DNA of 64,000 nucleotides, taken from Thereva unica (lineage: Eukaryota > Arthropoda > Insecta > Diptera > Therevidae). Below, piece after piece: positions 43,687 to 54,889 of the stretch. Numbering within the stretch: the first letter of the stretch is position 1; every line of letters begins with the position of its first letter. The notes below the pieces were generated by a model that was not told the origin of the DNA, did no database searches, and saw nothing but the letters and a program-made list of their open reading frames with translations. The stretch is from contig OX465282.1 of NCBI GenBank assembly GCA_949987705.1, forward strand, positions 8,296,501 to 8,360,500, given 5' to 3'. Both the position numbers and the translations under genes were made by a program.

Positions 43687-44202
43687 TTGAAGTTATACTT
43701 CTTTAGGCGCGTTTTGAAAGATATTATGAGGGTGAATTTTGACGAATTCGCAACGCAACGCGAGGATATGGGCGAAGGGGTGGAGGCAATGGAGAGCAAG
43801 CATTTCAACTTCCATTCTTCATGCGCACTGGGATTATCATTTTATAATGCACGGTATACAGAAAACGAAGGAAATGTAAAAGCGACGGCAGCTTCGAATA
43901 CCGTAAAAAATGGGCGCCTGGGGACGTCGTCAGCCGTAATGCTGAAACAACAAGAACAGCTTCGATTTTATATGGGAAGTGTCCCCCACGTGACATCAGC
44001 ACTAAAATACCGTATACGGTATACAGTCTTTTACATTACCTTGTTTCTGAATACCGTGATTACTATACATATGAAAACTCGCAGCCGATGCCGGTTCACG
44101 ATGTCGATGGGTGAGGGGGTTTTCATGCTGAGGGTATGGAGGGAAATAAATTTCATGTTCGAGTCATCAGCTAAGCGTATGTTTGGTTTTTCGTGGGCAT
44201 AG
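43687..44202 (+). CDS. Unassigned open frame, 171 codons (doubtful)
   Basis: Unbroken frame starting just after a T run. The product is mixed hydrophilic with a hydrophobic stretch near residues 110-127 (YTVFYITLFLNTVITI), which could be a membrane segment. No domain recognised, and no adjacent transposon signal or terminal repeats. For AT-rich DNA the length is notable but can occur by chance. It may be a host exon or an unknown element. Confidence 0.25.
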   Translation: MKLYFFRRVLKDIMRVNFDEFATQREDMGEGVEAMESKHFNFHSSCALGLSFYNARYTENEGNVKATAASNTVKNGRLGTSSAVMLKQQEQLRFYMGSVPHVTSALKYRIRYTVFYITLFLNTVITIHMKTRSRCRFTMSMGEGVFMLRVWREINFMFESSAKRMFGFSWA

Positions 44203-44320
44203 GAAGATTCGTAGTGTTTATTGTGTGCCGTTTGTGGGTGAGGGGTTTTACTGGATGGAAGGCAATTTCTCTAACTCGTAGTGTAATATAATAGACTTGC
44301 CAAGTTATTAACTTGTAAAA

Positions 44321-45150
44321 AGTTGTCATCCCAACTATACCTTTTCAACTTCAAATTAGGACTAAACAATTTCAAATTTGGACTAAACATTTTCAAATTG
44401 GGAACGAACAGTTTCAAATTGGGAACAAACAATTTGAAGTACTAAATGAGCAACTATCAGTAAAAATTAAACTATTAATTATTTTTATTAAGTTTGAAAT
44501 AAATATGAACACAGATAACAATATAAAAACATTATTTAAAAACGAACATCCACCATATTTAATGCATCGGGTATGAGTGTTTGAACGATGAGCGATATAT
44601 TTGGTACAGTTCACAACCGTTTGATTTCTTATATCATTAATTAAGATGATTTGTAAACGATATTCGGCTTGAGTCATATTAACCCTGTCTTAATCGGTTT
44701 AAATTTGCGGCTTTTGAATTGCTAATTCTCTTTTAACGTAAGTTTTTAAGCTTGACCTCGATAACATTAAACATTGGACTATAAGGCTCAAGTCTAAGTA
44801 ATCGATGACCAACAAATTCATTTTCCTGAAACACTTCTTCGATTGAGGCATGAAATGGTAAGTTAAGACGATATCAATAACTATTACAACATTTGTCTGA
44901 TACATATTTTGAGCATTTCTTAGACAATGGCGAACAAAATTCTTGGCCTCCGGCTTCTTAAAAGCACTCTTCGTAATTTCCAGGTAAACTAAACCCATAA
45001 GTCCCAATTTGAAATTGTTTAGTCCCAATTTGAAATTAGTCCCAATTTGAAATTCGCAATTTGAAATTGTTTAATCCCAATATGAAATTGTTTAATCCCA
45101 ATTTGAAAATTTTTCGTCCCAATTTAAAGTTGAAAAGGACAATGACAACT
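44321..45150. mobile_element. Foldback-like DNA transposon with 21-bp subrepeats in its ends, 830 bp
   Basis: AGTTGTCATCCCAACTATAC at 44321 pairs with the reverse complement of the sequence ending AATGACAACT at 45150, and CCTTTTCAACTT follows in both. Each arm then holds 21-bp direct repeats of the type CAATTTCAAATTGGGACTAAA: about three or four on the left (to 44437) and about six, inverted, on the right (45000-45130). The interior encodes the end of a DDE transposase on the minus strand. Target duplication unclear. Confidence 0.85.
44690..45000 (-). pseudogene. IS630/Tc1-mariner-type DDE transposase C-terminal relic
   Basis: Two overlapping minus-strand frames share the signal. One gives NVVIVIDIVLTYH, resembling VVIVDNAPCHS with the second catalytic Asp. 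After a shift the other gives IEEVFQENEFVGHRLLRLEPYSPMFNVIE, with the conserved YSPM.N.IE and the catalytic Glu at 44757-44759. This block order is that of IS630/Tc1-mariner DDE enzymes. The N-terminal DNA-binding part and first Asp are missing, and the frame is shifted, so it is inactive. Confidence 0.72.
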
Positions 45151-45154
45151 ATGA

Positions 45155-46485
45155 TTAATTTATTTATACATAGTAGTTTTCAAACTCTACAAAACAAAGT
45201 GTTGACATACATATGTTCTCTCTTCACCTTTTGTCTGTTGTCAGTAAAAATATTAAAAATTAAAATTAAAAAAAAAAAAAAAAAAAACAAAACAAATACT
45301 TTTCATTTTCAAATTATGTAAACATCGAGCCTGCCTTGTACGCATTCATGAGCATATATGTAAGTCTATTCACCTGTGCCAATGCATGCCTATGGTATGG
45401 TATCCCTCTGCCTATATATCTATTGACCGATGCCAACCGATAAACGATTTGACCGACAAACACATGACGGCACCTTTGATGCATTCTTCTTATGGTCGAC
45501 TCTAGTCCAAGTGTTAAGGGTATTGTACTCTTGAGGAAGAGTACATATCAGCTGGGAATTGAATTTGTAAACAGGAATCAATGTAACACGATCGTATGCT
45601 TGTTTAGTTTTCCTCTTAAGGAGCTGGTCACTTTTATGAAATCCAACTTAAATGAAAATAAGGAAATGCATCATCGTTTTAGGTGTTGAACTGATTTTCT
45701 TTTGTCTTTTTCTTAAGGGTTTTGATATTATGTAGAAAAACATCCCTGACTGATCGATATACTCTTTTATAGTTGCTAAAAGAATTTTATGCCGGGCAGA
45801 TAATAAATGTTGTAGTTCGAATCAATATCTGAGATTGATATAATAAAATATACCTACCCTTTAATTTTTTTTTTAAATTTGCACTATTCTAATATTCCAG
45901 AAAGTATAAACACACCGTCTCCACTCCTGAAAAGAAAAAACTCACCTACACCTTTTTATTGCAGTTAAAATCAGCATTTAAGTCATGTTTGCATACTTAA
46001 TTAATAGAATTTTTATTGTCATATTTTGCTAATGTAGATAGCAAAAAAGTCACTCTGTTAAGTTACCAGAACTATGAGCACGTTGCGCCTAGAACTTTAC
46101 TTGTATAATAAACAGTCATATAAAATTATAAATATCTTTTATGATACTGTCATTCCCACTTCAAAGCATGAAAAATAAAATCATTGTTTATTAAATGTTA
46201 ATTAATACTACGGTTTTTATGAGAAAAAATTAACCTTAGGAATCAGCCTTTACTACCTTTATTACCAATCTGTCATGTCATTGGGTCATGGTGTAATCTC
46301 TAGTAGTTTGATTGATTTAGAGTATATAAAAAAATAGGATAAACTTTGGGTCTAGAGGTAACAATTTTGGACTATTGTGTGCGCCTTATCCAGCCTCGAC
46401 AAAAAGGAATGCTAAACAATTTCAAACGACACTTGTCTGTGATTTCTATATAATTGTTCCTTTTTAACTAACCTCATATGGTGGT
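45155..46485. other. Non-coding stretch, no gene recognised
   Basis: Contains an A run at about 45270-45287. A plus-strand 65-codon frame at 45492-45689 is unassigned. AT-rich with no resolved repeats. Confidence 0.4.
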
Positions 46486-46488
46486 AAC

Positions 46489-47195
46489 ATGCACCAGCCC
46501 CTTAGCTCGGACATCGACGAGAACATCTCCATAGACGAAGAAGAGGAGGTAACCATCGTCGAGGTAAACAATCAAACAATCAACAGAATGATGAAGGTGA
46601 TACAGATAAACTTACATCAGTGTAAAGCGGGATCTGATCAAATCGATGTTGCCTTAGTCCAAGGGCCAAGGATCGGTGACAAGATCTGTGGCATGAGGGC
46701 GCCGAAAATTAATCTCTTTTATACCTAAGGCATGGAAAAACCCAGAACAGGTATTCTGGTCGATATTAACACCTTTCTTCTGCCCTTAATTTGTTGACGG
46801 AGCCCTTACTGGACCTGGAGTTAAAACAGAAAAAAACTCAGGATAGGCTATGTTTATCTATCCCTTTACCTCCGATGACCTTCCAGGACCTGGTAAGGTT
46901 CAGCGATGCTACGACGGATCTGGTTATGGGAGGCAATTACTATACATAGCTTATCGCAAAGAACCTTGCCTCTAACTCACCCTGTATTCCCCAAAACCAG
47001 GAATAACTCGACAGCATATTGGACATTTTCACACAGCAATGCACTTACGTTTTAAACAAAGTCTGTCCAAACAGACCGCACAAAAAGGAGCTTCCAAACC
47101 CCCATGGTCGTCTCGCGAGTTTGAAACACTCCGAAATGAGTGTAGAAAGGAATATATAATTCAGCTAGACGCAGCAGTTCGCAGTTCTCTGGGGT
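46489..47195 (+). pseudogene. Jockey-type LINE endonuclease to RT-linker relic
   Basis: Plus strand. The first frame (46489-46728) has an acidic start and then MKVIQINLHQCKAGSDQI and VALVQGPRI, the start of the Jockey-type endonuclease (K.IQINL.HCKAA.D.L...., A LIQEPWI). Much of the catalytic middle is missing or unreadable. Near 47085 KGASKPPWSSREFETLRNECRKEY matches the PPWW...L..LR...R..Y block that precedes the RT. A 180-bp RTE tail then interrupts, and the linker resumes at 47378. Confidence 0.75.
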
Positions 47196-47199
47196 AAGA

Positions 47200-47375
47200 C
47201 CTATGGGGGAGGCCCAGCTTACGCTGGAAGGATGGCGTAGACCAGGACGCTCTGAGAGCTTAGGGATGCCAAACTGGATGACATCGGCTCAGAACCGGGA
47301 CCGGTGGAGAGAACAGTTGCGAGAAGCCAGGACCGGATCCCGGTCATAGAGCCGTTAAAGAAGAAGAAGAAGACG
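47200..47375 (+). mobile_element. 5'-truncated RTE-type LINE 3' end with (GAA)n tail
   Basis: The plus strand reads GRPSLRWKDGVDQDALRA and, after a shift, NRDRWREQLREAR before a stop, the very end of RTE-type ORFs (GRP..RW.D.V..D......W...A.DR..WR...EA). It finishes in AAAGAAGAAGAAGAAGAC at 47357-47374. It lies inside a Jockey relic, splitting its linker, so it is a later, heavily truncated insertion. Confidence 0.75.
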
Positions 47376-47377
47376 CA

Positions 47378-47755
47378 GCAACAGTGTAATCTCCTTGGAC
47401 TATATAAGTCGAAGCTGAGTAGATGCAAAATGTCAATAAGGAAAGCAAAACGTACCTCCTGTGCTATCTTTTGCAGCAATAGTCCACGTCAGAAGCCTCA
47501 AGGCTACGTAAAATACTAACTAAAGAGCCAATAATGCTTAGTTACTTACGCAAAGAGAACGGCAATTGGACAGACTCAAGCGGAGAATCCCAAACACTAC
47601 TCATGAATACCACTTGCCGATTAATCCAATGCAGAGACAACAAGCCAAATAAAAACCCTCCAGCCTCACCACAGCTGGTCAAATCCATCATAAAAAGAAC
47701 GAGAATTGAATGGACTGGAAACAACTTAGCTATGAGGACGTAGAGTTGTTGTGAT
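47378..47755 (+). pseudogene. Jockey-type LINE RT-linker relic (continues 46489-47195)
   Basis: The plus strand reads LYKSKLSRCKMSIRKAKRTSC and then CAIFCSNSPRQKPQG, matching LYK..L...K..IRKAKR.SWR.FC.....PE of Jockey-type ORF2, followed by ENGNWTDSSGESQTLLM, like the DG.YT.S..E.L..LL block. It resumes the linker cut at 47195. It ends against the minus-strand RTE relic. Confidence 0.7.
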
Positions 47756-49290
47756 AAGACATCAAATCCGGCTTTGATGATCTCGTCTGATACTTGATCT
47801 ATTCCCGGCGTTTTTCCATTTTTCAGGGATTTTATTGCCGTTTTTACCTCGATAATTTTCGGTTCGGTATCGAGAAACGTCGGCTGTTCGTTAGACGGCA
47901 CGCGGTTTGGGTGCTGGACCTTGGAGCGGATCGTGGTTGTACAGCTGGTCTAACAATTCTCTTCACGTCTGTAGGCGCTCATGGAAAGAAGTCACGAAAG
48001 TTTATCCAATTTTTTGATGTTGTTGTTTCTTGATGTTGTTCTACCGCCTAACCATCGGATTGTCTGGTACAACGTTAGGTACTCGTGACTGGACGCCGCT
48101 TCTTCTATGTCGGCCGCAACGTTATTCCAGTACACTTCTCGTTACGATTTTATTTTCTATCGAACTTCTTTGTTCTGTCGAACTTTTTTGTTCTGTCGAA
48201 CTTCTTTGTTCAAACGAACTTTTTTGTTCAGGATTGCTCAAAATCGACGTGTTTCATTAGTTTCCGCTGATCGACGAGCTTCAGACAGCTGTCTAAGATA
48301 CTGTGTCCGTTTACGGATGTGTGGACATAGCTCAATTGTACACCCCACAATGGACTCTTATAATTGCCTTTCTTCTACATCGATATCATCCGGTATTGCG
48401 AGCACCGCGAATTTGTTGTATAATACCATTTGAAGCTCTCGCCTCGTAGGCACGCCCAATTCTTCTTGACTGATGGTGGCGCTGTTTTCTTTGCTCTCAT
48501 CACATCTGTAATTTCGCTGTAGCAAGATAAAGGCGATCCGCAATCGCAATACGCATTGCACGTACGTACGCGGCAATAGGAATCTTGCGTTAATCAAAAC
48601 GTAGTCTAATATCACCGAATCATTGTCGGATGGATTTCGCCAGGTGAGTTGGTGTTTGAGTGGATGGCGGAAGATGCTATTGCCAAAGATCAAATTGTCG
48701 TTAATTTCTCCGTGTCCAAATTTGCCCATCGTTCTTTCCCAACCGATTCGATCTGGACCTTAAAGTAAATATTATTAATTCGGTTCGAGGTATCGTATCC
48801 AGCGTCTGTTGAGGCTGATCGTAAAATCAATTGTGTGCGTCCGGGCTGGTCTCGGTTGGCGTATAATATACGCGGAAACGATATGGGTCGGGTATCGATT
48901 GGAATACGAGAACACTGCTGATAGCCCGTCGACCGATCATAAACCAGACGCTGACCTCTCGTTTCTTACCACCGGAATAGTAAAGCGCTATCGTTTCGTC
49001 GATTGTTGTCGGGACGATCGTCAATCGTCCGATAACTTAGCAACTAATATTTTGCATTCCGATAATTCCATTTGCTATGACTCCCTTTTGATCGACGTGA
49101 TGTCCTGTTCGTACATTCCACGCGGCGAATCGAATTTCCATTTTCGGTGTGACTAGTTTGTGTCTTCGGCCAGTAACCTACTTCACACCAGCATCCCTGG
49201 TCCTCAGCACTGGCTCATCGGCTGCCCTGGAGGCAGTAGCATTATTTCGTAAATAGTTAGTTCGTGTATCCAAGCGGTTTCTTGCCTAGT
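47750..49290 (-). pseudogene. RTE-type LINE: endonuclease and RT start relic
   Basis: Minus strand, in order from 49160: KMEIRFAAWNVRT (endonuclease start), IALYYSGGKKREVSV, YTPTETSPDAHN and FYDQPQQTLDTIPR, MGKFGHGEINDN, HQLTWRNPSDNDSVILDYVLINARF (TW.SPDG...IDY.LI), then near 47900 TEPKIIEVKTAIKSLKNGKTPGIDQVSDEIIKAG, the RT finger block (EV..AI..LKN.KAPG.DG...E..K). The palm and C-terminus are missing. Stops, shifts and a small minisatellite (48156-48232) interrupt it. Confidence 0.85.
48156..48232. repeat. Minisatellite, period 18, about four units
   Basis: TCGAACTTCTTTGTTCTG is repeated with small changes (AACTTTTTTGTTC, AAACGAAC). It lies within the RTE relic, between its endonuclease and RT parts. 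Confidence 0.85.
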
Positions 49291-49294
49291 TTTT

Positions 49295-51970
49295 TCTGTT
49301 TACCGATTCTGGTCAGTCCAGCAGGTCGAGCACTCTTCTCCTTTCACACCCTGGACTTGGCACAAAACGACGGCGGAGATAGGTATATCGACCAACATCT
49401 ATTCTTGTAGGTGAGGAAAGTTGAACGAAAGGGAAACACTGTACAAATGCTCGGTTTTAGATAAAGCAAAGCAGTACACACTAAGCAGTTAAGTTCTGGC
49501 AGAGTTAAAAAAGATCTTCAGACCAAAAGTCAGATTACTGATAAGCTTTCTAATCTCCACATGATGGTGTTAAGCACCCGCTCCAATCGACGACGAATCT
49601 TGGGTTAATAAGTTTGTGGCAACAAAACGACACGCCCAAAAGCTAATTGAGCCTCCTACCTCCCTAACCTACAGGAACATCCAAAAAACGTACACCTGCT
49701 TAATGAATATTTTAATTTCACGGAAATCAATTACATAATAAACTGACACGATCCTAAACAATTATCTACTCCTCCATTATCTTCTCATAATAAGTAAATA
49801 TTTCCTGACCACGGTGTTTTCCAGACAATATAACATCGTCAATCCTACCGTCGGAAAATTCCTTACACCCAAAGTCAAAGTTCACATGCTGACCCAATGG
49901 CCAATATGGCTATATTCTTGACCGGTTCATACTGTTCCATTGAAAAAGGTTATCATTTCCGCAAATAACTGACACAAATTCTCTCATCTGGCCGTATACA
50001 AAGTATTGACCTTAGAGCACATGTTGCTATAACATGTCTAGGTTCATGCGATATTCAACCTCTCACGCAAGATATATTGATCAACCGCCCACATCGAGGG
50101 TGGATAGCATGGGCGGCCGTAATTATACCTTAGAAACAAACTTACACGGACCTAAACGAATTCCCCTGGCTAATACCGATGTAGAATTCCTTTTCGGTAA
50201 ATCTTTCTCTCTACCGGTCTAATCTGACCATCTCATCCGTCTATCATACTATACACATATCCCCCGATGGCTGGTGTTGTATGGTTTTAATTAGAAATCG
50301 TTGATGTTTACGGGTTTTAAGTTTTTATTATTTGCTCAATGTCCGTCGAGCAGAACGAAATGCGCGCGCACACACAAAAAACAAAAAAAAAGAAACGATG
50401 AGAAAATTCACTTTGATTTAATAGAAAATCCTAGCCAGGAGCAGCGACTGCGTCTGGTGGCGATAGAACAAAATTTATCGGTTTCTGATAAAGAATTTCT
50501 TGTGATGTAAAATTAAAAAGGACTTTAAGATAGGAAATGAATCAACACCTGGCGCCACACAAGCCCCAAACAGAAATGGACGTGATTCTATTGCATATAG
50601 ATGTGTACGGCCCTAGAGAGAGGTCCTCAGCCTGTGGTTAATATAAAAACCTAGAAACGTACCCGAGGCAATAAATACACAATTGTCCTTATCCGTTTGC
50701 CTTGAATGCATTTCCAGCTACTATCTACGTCAATGTATACCTGAGTACATAGTTGAAAAGAATCCACTCGGCTATGTTACCCCAGTGATGGTCTACTTCA
50801 TGGTGTTGTCCTCTTTGAATAACAATTGCAGCTCAGTAGCTGAGGGAATTGCAACAACCGGCGACTCTGGGCGCACATCATTCTTCCAATTTACGATTAG
50901 TTCTACAACCAAATAAAATTCAAAATACTTAAGACTTGAGCTAAACCACATCCGGTTCAGTTCGCTACTTAATATTCTGGCATCGTTTTGGTAAGGGAAG
51001 TGATTTATTTCAAGTGAAATAATAACAGACTAACAATCCTCTTCGACGCGAATACGAATTAGTTCGAGCCGATGGGAATTCAGTGCTTCAGCATTCTATC
51101 TACCTTGTCCATAATCTCACAGGTGAGGATGCATTTCCGAGATTTATCAGATTTCCTGTGACCATTTTCCTGTGTTTTTTAGGGTCTCCTCAGGTATATA
51201 ATATGGATTTCTTGTCTTGGACTCTATAAATATATCTATATTTTTTGTTTATGAGTAAGCAATGAAAAAACAGGGCTGAATTGACGGAAGGTTTCGTTTT
51301 TCTTAATATTCCTATCACCTCGGATTTAAGCCCAGTAGTAATAAAAATTTTGTCACTGTCGATTATTGGTTTCCGGCTGTTAAAAACGCATCAAGGTGCT
51401 ACTGTTCTACTATGTCTGGATGTAACAGAAATGAAAAGTCGGGCATGGAACAGAAAACCTTTCATTAAGAATCTACTTAACTACCTTGACCTTGTTCAGA
51501 TCATCCGAATGGAAATTTTTTGTTATTTAACTAAACTTCCGTCTTCTGTGAATTTAACGATACTAGTTTCGTTTTTATTAAAAATTATCGTTTTTGTTTC
51601 AAATGCCAAAAAGAAGGTCGAAATACAGAAAAACTGGTCCATTTGAGGCTTAGACACAGTTAGAACCTATAGTAATTATCTGGAAGGATATGGGTATTTT
51701 TTGCTGTCGTACAAACACTAATGTACTATGTAGAGGGGCATAAGCAGAAATTTTGTTTTGGATTTGGAGAAACGTACATTCAGCCGGTTTCTTCTTCCTC
51801 TATAAAAATGCTATGTTATTGTCGACGTGGGCTCGACGACGTGATCAAACAGCCCTTCACTTCAACTGTAGATCGAGGAGTATCGGTGGCCTTGCTTCCT
51901 ACATCCACAATTACGTTGGCAGTATTTGGACTTGTAAATAAGTAGTACAGATCATAAAACGATTCTGCGG
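49295..51970. other. Non-coding stretch with unassigned open frames
   Basis: No domain recognised. A plus-strand 121-codon frame at 51281-51646 contains SDLSPVVIKILSLSI, which faintly resembles the SDH.PV...I end of LINE endonucleases, but the match is too weak to call. Frames at 50034-50222, 50301-50510, 50683-50916 and 51721-51945 are unassigned. CGCGCGCACACACAAAAAAC at about 50361 is a simple repeat. Confidence 0.35.
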
Positions 51971-51974
51971 GTTA

Positions 51975-52360
51975 AGGAAGATGTTTCTTGATTTTTGAGA
52001 GTTTTGGACAGCTCCCTCAAAAGTTCATTGATTGGCACCAACATTTTTATTAGATTAGGAATAAACAGATGATATAAATTGACCATTCTTAAAAAATGTT
52101 CAATTTGTTTGATTGTGGTTGGTGTTATGAGATCTTTTATTACTTGAGTCCTTTCTGGAAAAGGAAGTATTCCGTCTTTATTATGTCCGGAAAACATGAT
52201 CTCACTTACATCAAAAACGAATTTTGTTATTTTTATGGTTAACCCAAAACAATCAAGCCGTTTAAGCAGTTCTGCGAGGTGAGAGAGATGCTCTTCCTCG
52301 CTGACGATATAGCTATCGCTAGGTATATCGTCTAAATCAGTGATTCCGAAAAGTATTTCT
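51975..52360 (-). pseudogene. Ty3/Gypsy reverse transcriptase relic
   Basis: The minus strand reads ILFGITDLDDIPSDSYIV (YLDDI in relatives, Tyr lost), EEEHLSHLAELLKRLDCFGLTI, KFVFDVSEIMFSGH, then GILPFPERTQVIKDLITPTTIKQI and FLRMVNLYHLFIPNL. This is the Gypsy RT from the catalytic YLDD to the connection (FLG..NYYR.FIP). The second part is one 81-codon open frame, 51952-52197. Nothing upstream or downstream of the same element is joined. Confidence 0.85.
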
Positions 52361-52461
52361 GTTGTGGACCCCTTACCATAATAAAAACTTAATCATGAAC
52401 CCCCAAAACCCAAGTGAATTAAATTTTATGTTATATTCATAAAAGAAAGTTTCTGTATGTA

Positions 52462-53395
52462 CGAGGTGTGACAATTAAGTAATGAGACTGATTATATTGC
52501 CGCGATTGTGGTAACCCTGAGACCTTGAAATTCCCTTTCCCTTCTCTCGGCATCCTTCCCCTCTCCTTTGATATATTTGCCATCGCTCTAGCTTGTTTAG
52601 TTCGCCTGCTCTGTCGTGTTGAGTAAACGTGTGTTCGTGGTGCTCGTCACGAAAATGGAAAAACGAAATCAAGAACAACGCGTCGCGATAAAATTTTGCG
52701 TCAAATTGGACGAAACAGCTTCGGAAACGTACGCTAAAATTGTAAAAGTGCATGGTGATAGTGCTCTTAGTCGTGCCCAGGTGTTTCGATGGCATAAAGA
52801 GTTTAAGGACGGGCGTGAAAGCGTGGAAGACGAGGCGCGGAGCGGGAGACCAGTCGAGGTGCGGACTGACACAAATGCGCAGCGTGTGCGCGCCCTGATC
52901 CGTGAAGATCAAATGTTGGCGTCGGAACTGTGTATGAACCGTGAAACAGTCAGACAAATTTTAACCGACGATTTAGGGATGAGAAAGTTGTGCGCGAAGG
53001 TGGTTCCAAGAAACCTTTCCGAGGAGCAAAAGCAGCATCGAATGACCGTCGCAGAAAACTGTTTGGAACAAGTGGAAAACGATCCCACGCTGCTAGATCG
53101 AGTTATTACAGGCGATGAGAGCTGGTTTTTTTCAATACGACCCGGAAACCGAACACCAAAGCTCAAAATGGTTATCTACGCACGCCATCCGCCCGAAAAA
53201 GAAGAACGAACGAGCACCACGAGCACACGTTTACTCAACACGACAGAGCAGGCGAACTAAACAAGCTAGAGCGATGGCAAATATATCAATGGAGAGGGGA
53301 AGGATGCCGAGAGAAGGGAAAGGGAATTTCAAGGTCGCAGGGTTACCACAATCGCGGCAATACAATCAGTCTCATTACTTAATTGTCACACCTCG
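52462..53395 (+). mobile_element. mariner deletion derivative, 934 bp, with 186-bp terminal inverted repeats
   Basis: Left 52462-52647 and right 53210-53395 are inverted copies of about 186 bp with only a few mismatches, starting CGAGGTGTGACAATTAAGTA. TA flanks both ends (52460-52461 and 53396-53397). Most mariners have ends of about 30 bp, so these are unusually long. The interior holds the first half of a SETMAR-like mariner transposase, which runs directly into the right repeat, so the catalytic half is deleted. The high similarity of the arms suggests recent activity or gene conversion. Confidence 0.93.
52655..53210 (+). pseudogene. mariner transposase N-terminal half (DNA-binding domain intact)
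   Basis: The start is set at the Met of MEKRNQEQ, the family's usual start, rather than an upstream in-frame ATG at 52616 inside the terminal repeat. The HTH region is complete: RVAIKFCVKLDETASETYAK, LSRAQVFRWHKEFKDGRESVED, the ARSGRPVEV linker, then NRETVRQIL and KLCAKVVPRNLSEEQK. The first catalytic Asp is present in VITGDESWFF, about residue 154. A one-base shift in the T run at 53126-53132 follows, continuing as QYDPETEHQSSKW and RPKKK in another frame, then the right repeat. The second and third Asp are deleted. Confidence 0.92.
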
Positions 53396-53564
53396 TATGT
53401 GTGCGGTATAGCGGGAGCACCGATCATCGCAAAGCTTTGAAATTTTGCATGAAGATCCGTGGAGGTCTCCCATGATGCACCCAGAAGCCTATCAAGGGGT
53501 ATCTAGGGTTTTTAAACTTATGCCACGTTACACGACTGACAAAAGATGGCAACTGTCATAATCT

Positions 53565-54305
53565 CTTATCATAATTAACGGCATTGCTGTTTACACGACA
53601 TCAACAATGATAAATAATGACATGAGTGGAGCATTTACACAAATGACAAATAATGACGAGTCGGATTATGATAAAAGTTATGACAGAGTTCGATTTATTT
53701 GTGTTGTGTTAAAGAATTGTTATCTCGCGGATTTCCACTGGTCGGCTTGATTCGAATGAAAGACTGGGATTTATTGTACATTCAAAACGCGCGTTGGGGT
53801 TGTTTCGACAAACTCTCGAAAATCTAACCTTATATGTTTTTTGGTTCGCTGATCACGAAAATTTGGTTCCCGCGGTAAAAAAATATGGACATGACTCTTA
53901 ATCATGATATTTTCAATAAAGAACAGAAATAAACCAATGACTAAATCAAGCCAAATTTTATGATAGGGGATAATCTTCAAGGCGTGAAACCACTTCTTAA
54001 TATTGAAAAAGTGTATTTCCTTGAATTATTTTTGATTAAGTATTATTCCAATTATTGCGAAAAACAGAGACTTTAATTATGACAATCTGTCATAAAAGAA
54101 TGAGGAAATTGATTGTTTTATGACAACGTGCCATAACTTGTCATTAACTGTATTTTACGCGGTCATAACTTTTGTCATTATTTCTGGCAATAATTTTTCG
54201 TACCTTTTTATGACAGAAACAATGACAAAAATTATAACCGTGTAAATGATAATGACAATTAATGACATAAGAAATGACAAGTGCGCCATTCGTGTAAATT
54301 CACCG
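53565..54305. repeat. MITE with TTTACACG ends and ATGACA subrepeats, about 740 bp
   Basis: TGTTTACACGACATCAACAA near 53589 and, inverted, TTTACACGAATGGCG near 54295 lie at the ends. Both subterminal regions carry many AATGACA/TGTCATT words and further TTTACAC copies (about 53635 and 54235). The interior minus-strand frame (53771-53980) is unassigned. The TTTACACG end word is shared with the MITE at 22186. Confidence 0.7.
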
Positions 54306-54309
54306 TTAT

Positions 54310-54885
54310 AAATTCAAAATTCAAGTGACAATATGGCGAACAAATTTTATCAATTGTACTCCGATTTCGATTCTCATCATACAATACAACCGATTTGTAA
54401 ATTAAGCACAATCAACGGATCTAAAAAAAATAAACAATTTCGCAAATTGGCCAAGAACTCAAAGAAACCCGATCCATGCTGAAAAAAATTAAAATAAATA
54501 AACTTACAGCTTTATTTACCCGAGAAAACCAAGCAAGGGCAATCACTAAAGGTTGTTAGTCTCGATCTTATTAATCCGTGTTTCTCCCAAAGTCAGCTGT
54601 ATGTTGGTTGCTCAAGAGTCGGAAAATCTTAAAATCTTCCTATCCTAGCTCCAAATAGATAAACATTGACCATAGTGTATGCTGAAGCTCTCTAAGCAAT
54701 CGAATCTGAATTGATCAACAAGATTTTGGGAAAGATGGTAAAGACAAGAGAAAATCTGGGATTTATATAATGGGTAGGATTTACTTCTGAGTTTTTCAGT
54801 ACAAGTATAGGATTCTGTAATATAAGACCCGGGTAAACAAATGAAACCGACGAGACTGTCTAATGCTTGCTAAAAACAATGTACT
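54310..54885. other. Non-coding stretch, no gene recognised
   Basis: On the minus strand TCGGGTAAATAAAG and TTTTTTTCAG|CATGGATCGGG could be splice-site look-alikes, but no open exon joins them. AT-rich. Confidence 0.3.
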
Positions 54886-54889
54886 CATA

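Noticed and set aside
47200..49290. 5' inversion (twin priming) of a single RTE copy
   Set aside because: The minus-strand 5' part lies beyond the tail of the plus-strand 3' part, whereas an inverted 5' part should lie before it. Jockey sequence also separates them.
51281..51646. LINE endonuclease end
   Set aside because: Only SDLSPVVIKI resembles the family; neighbouring blocks are absent.
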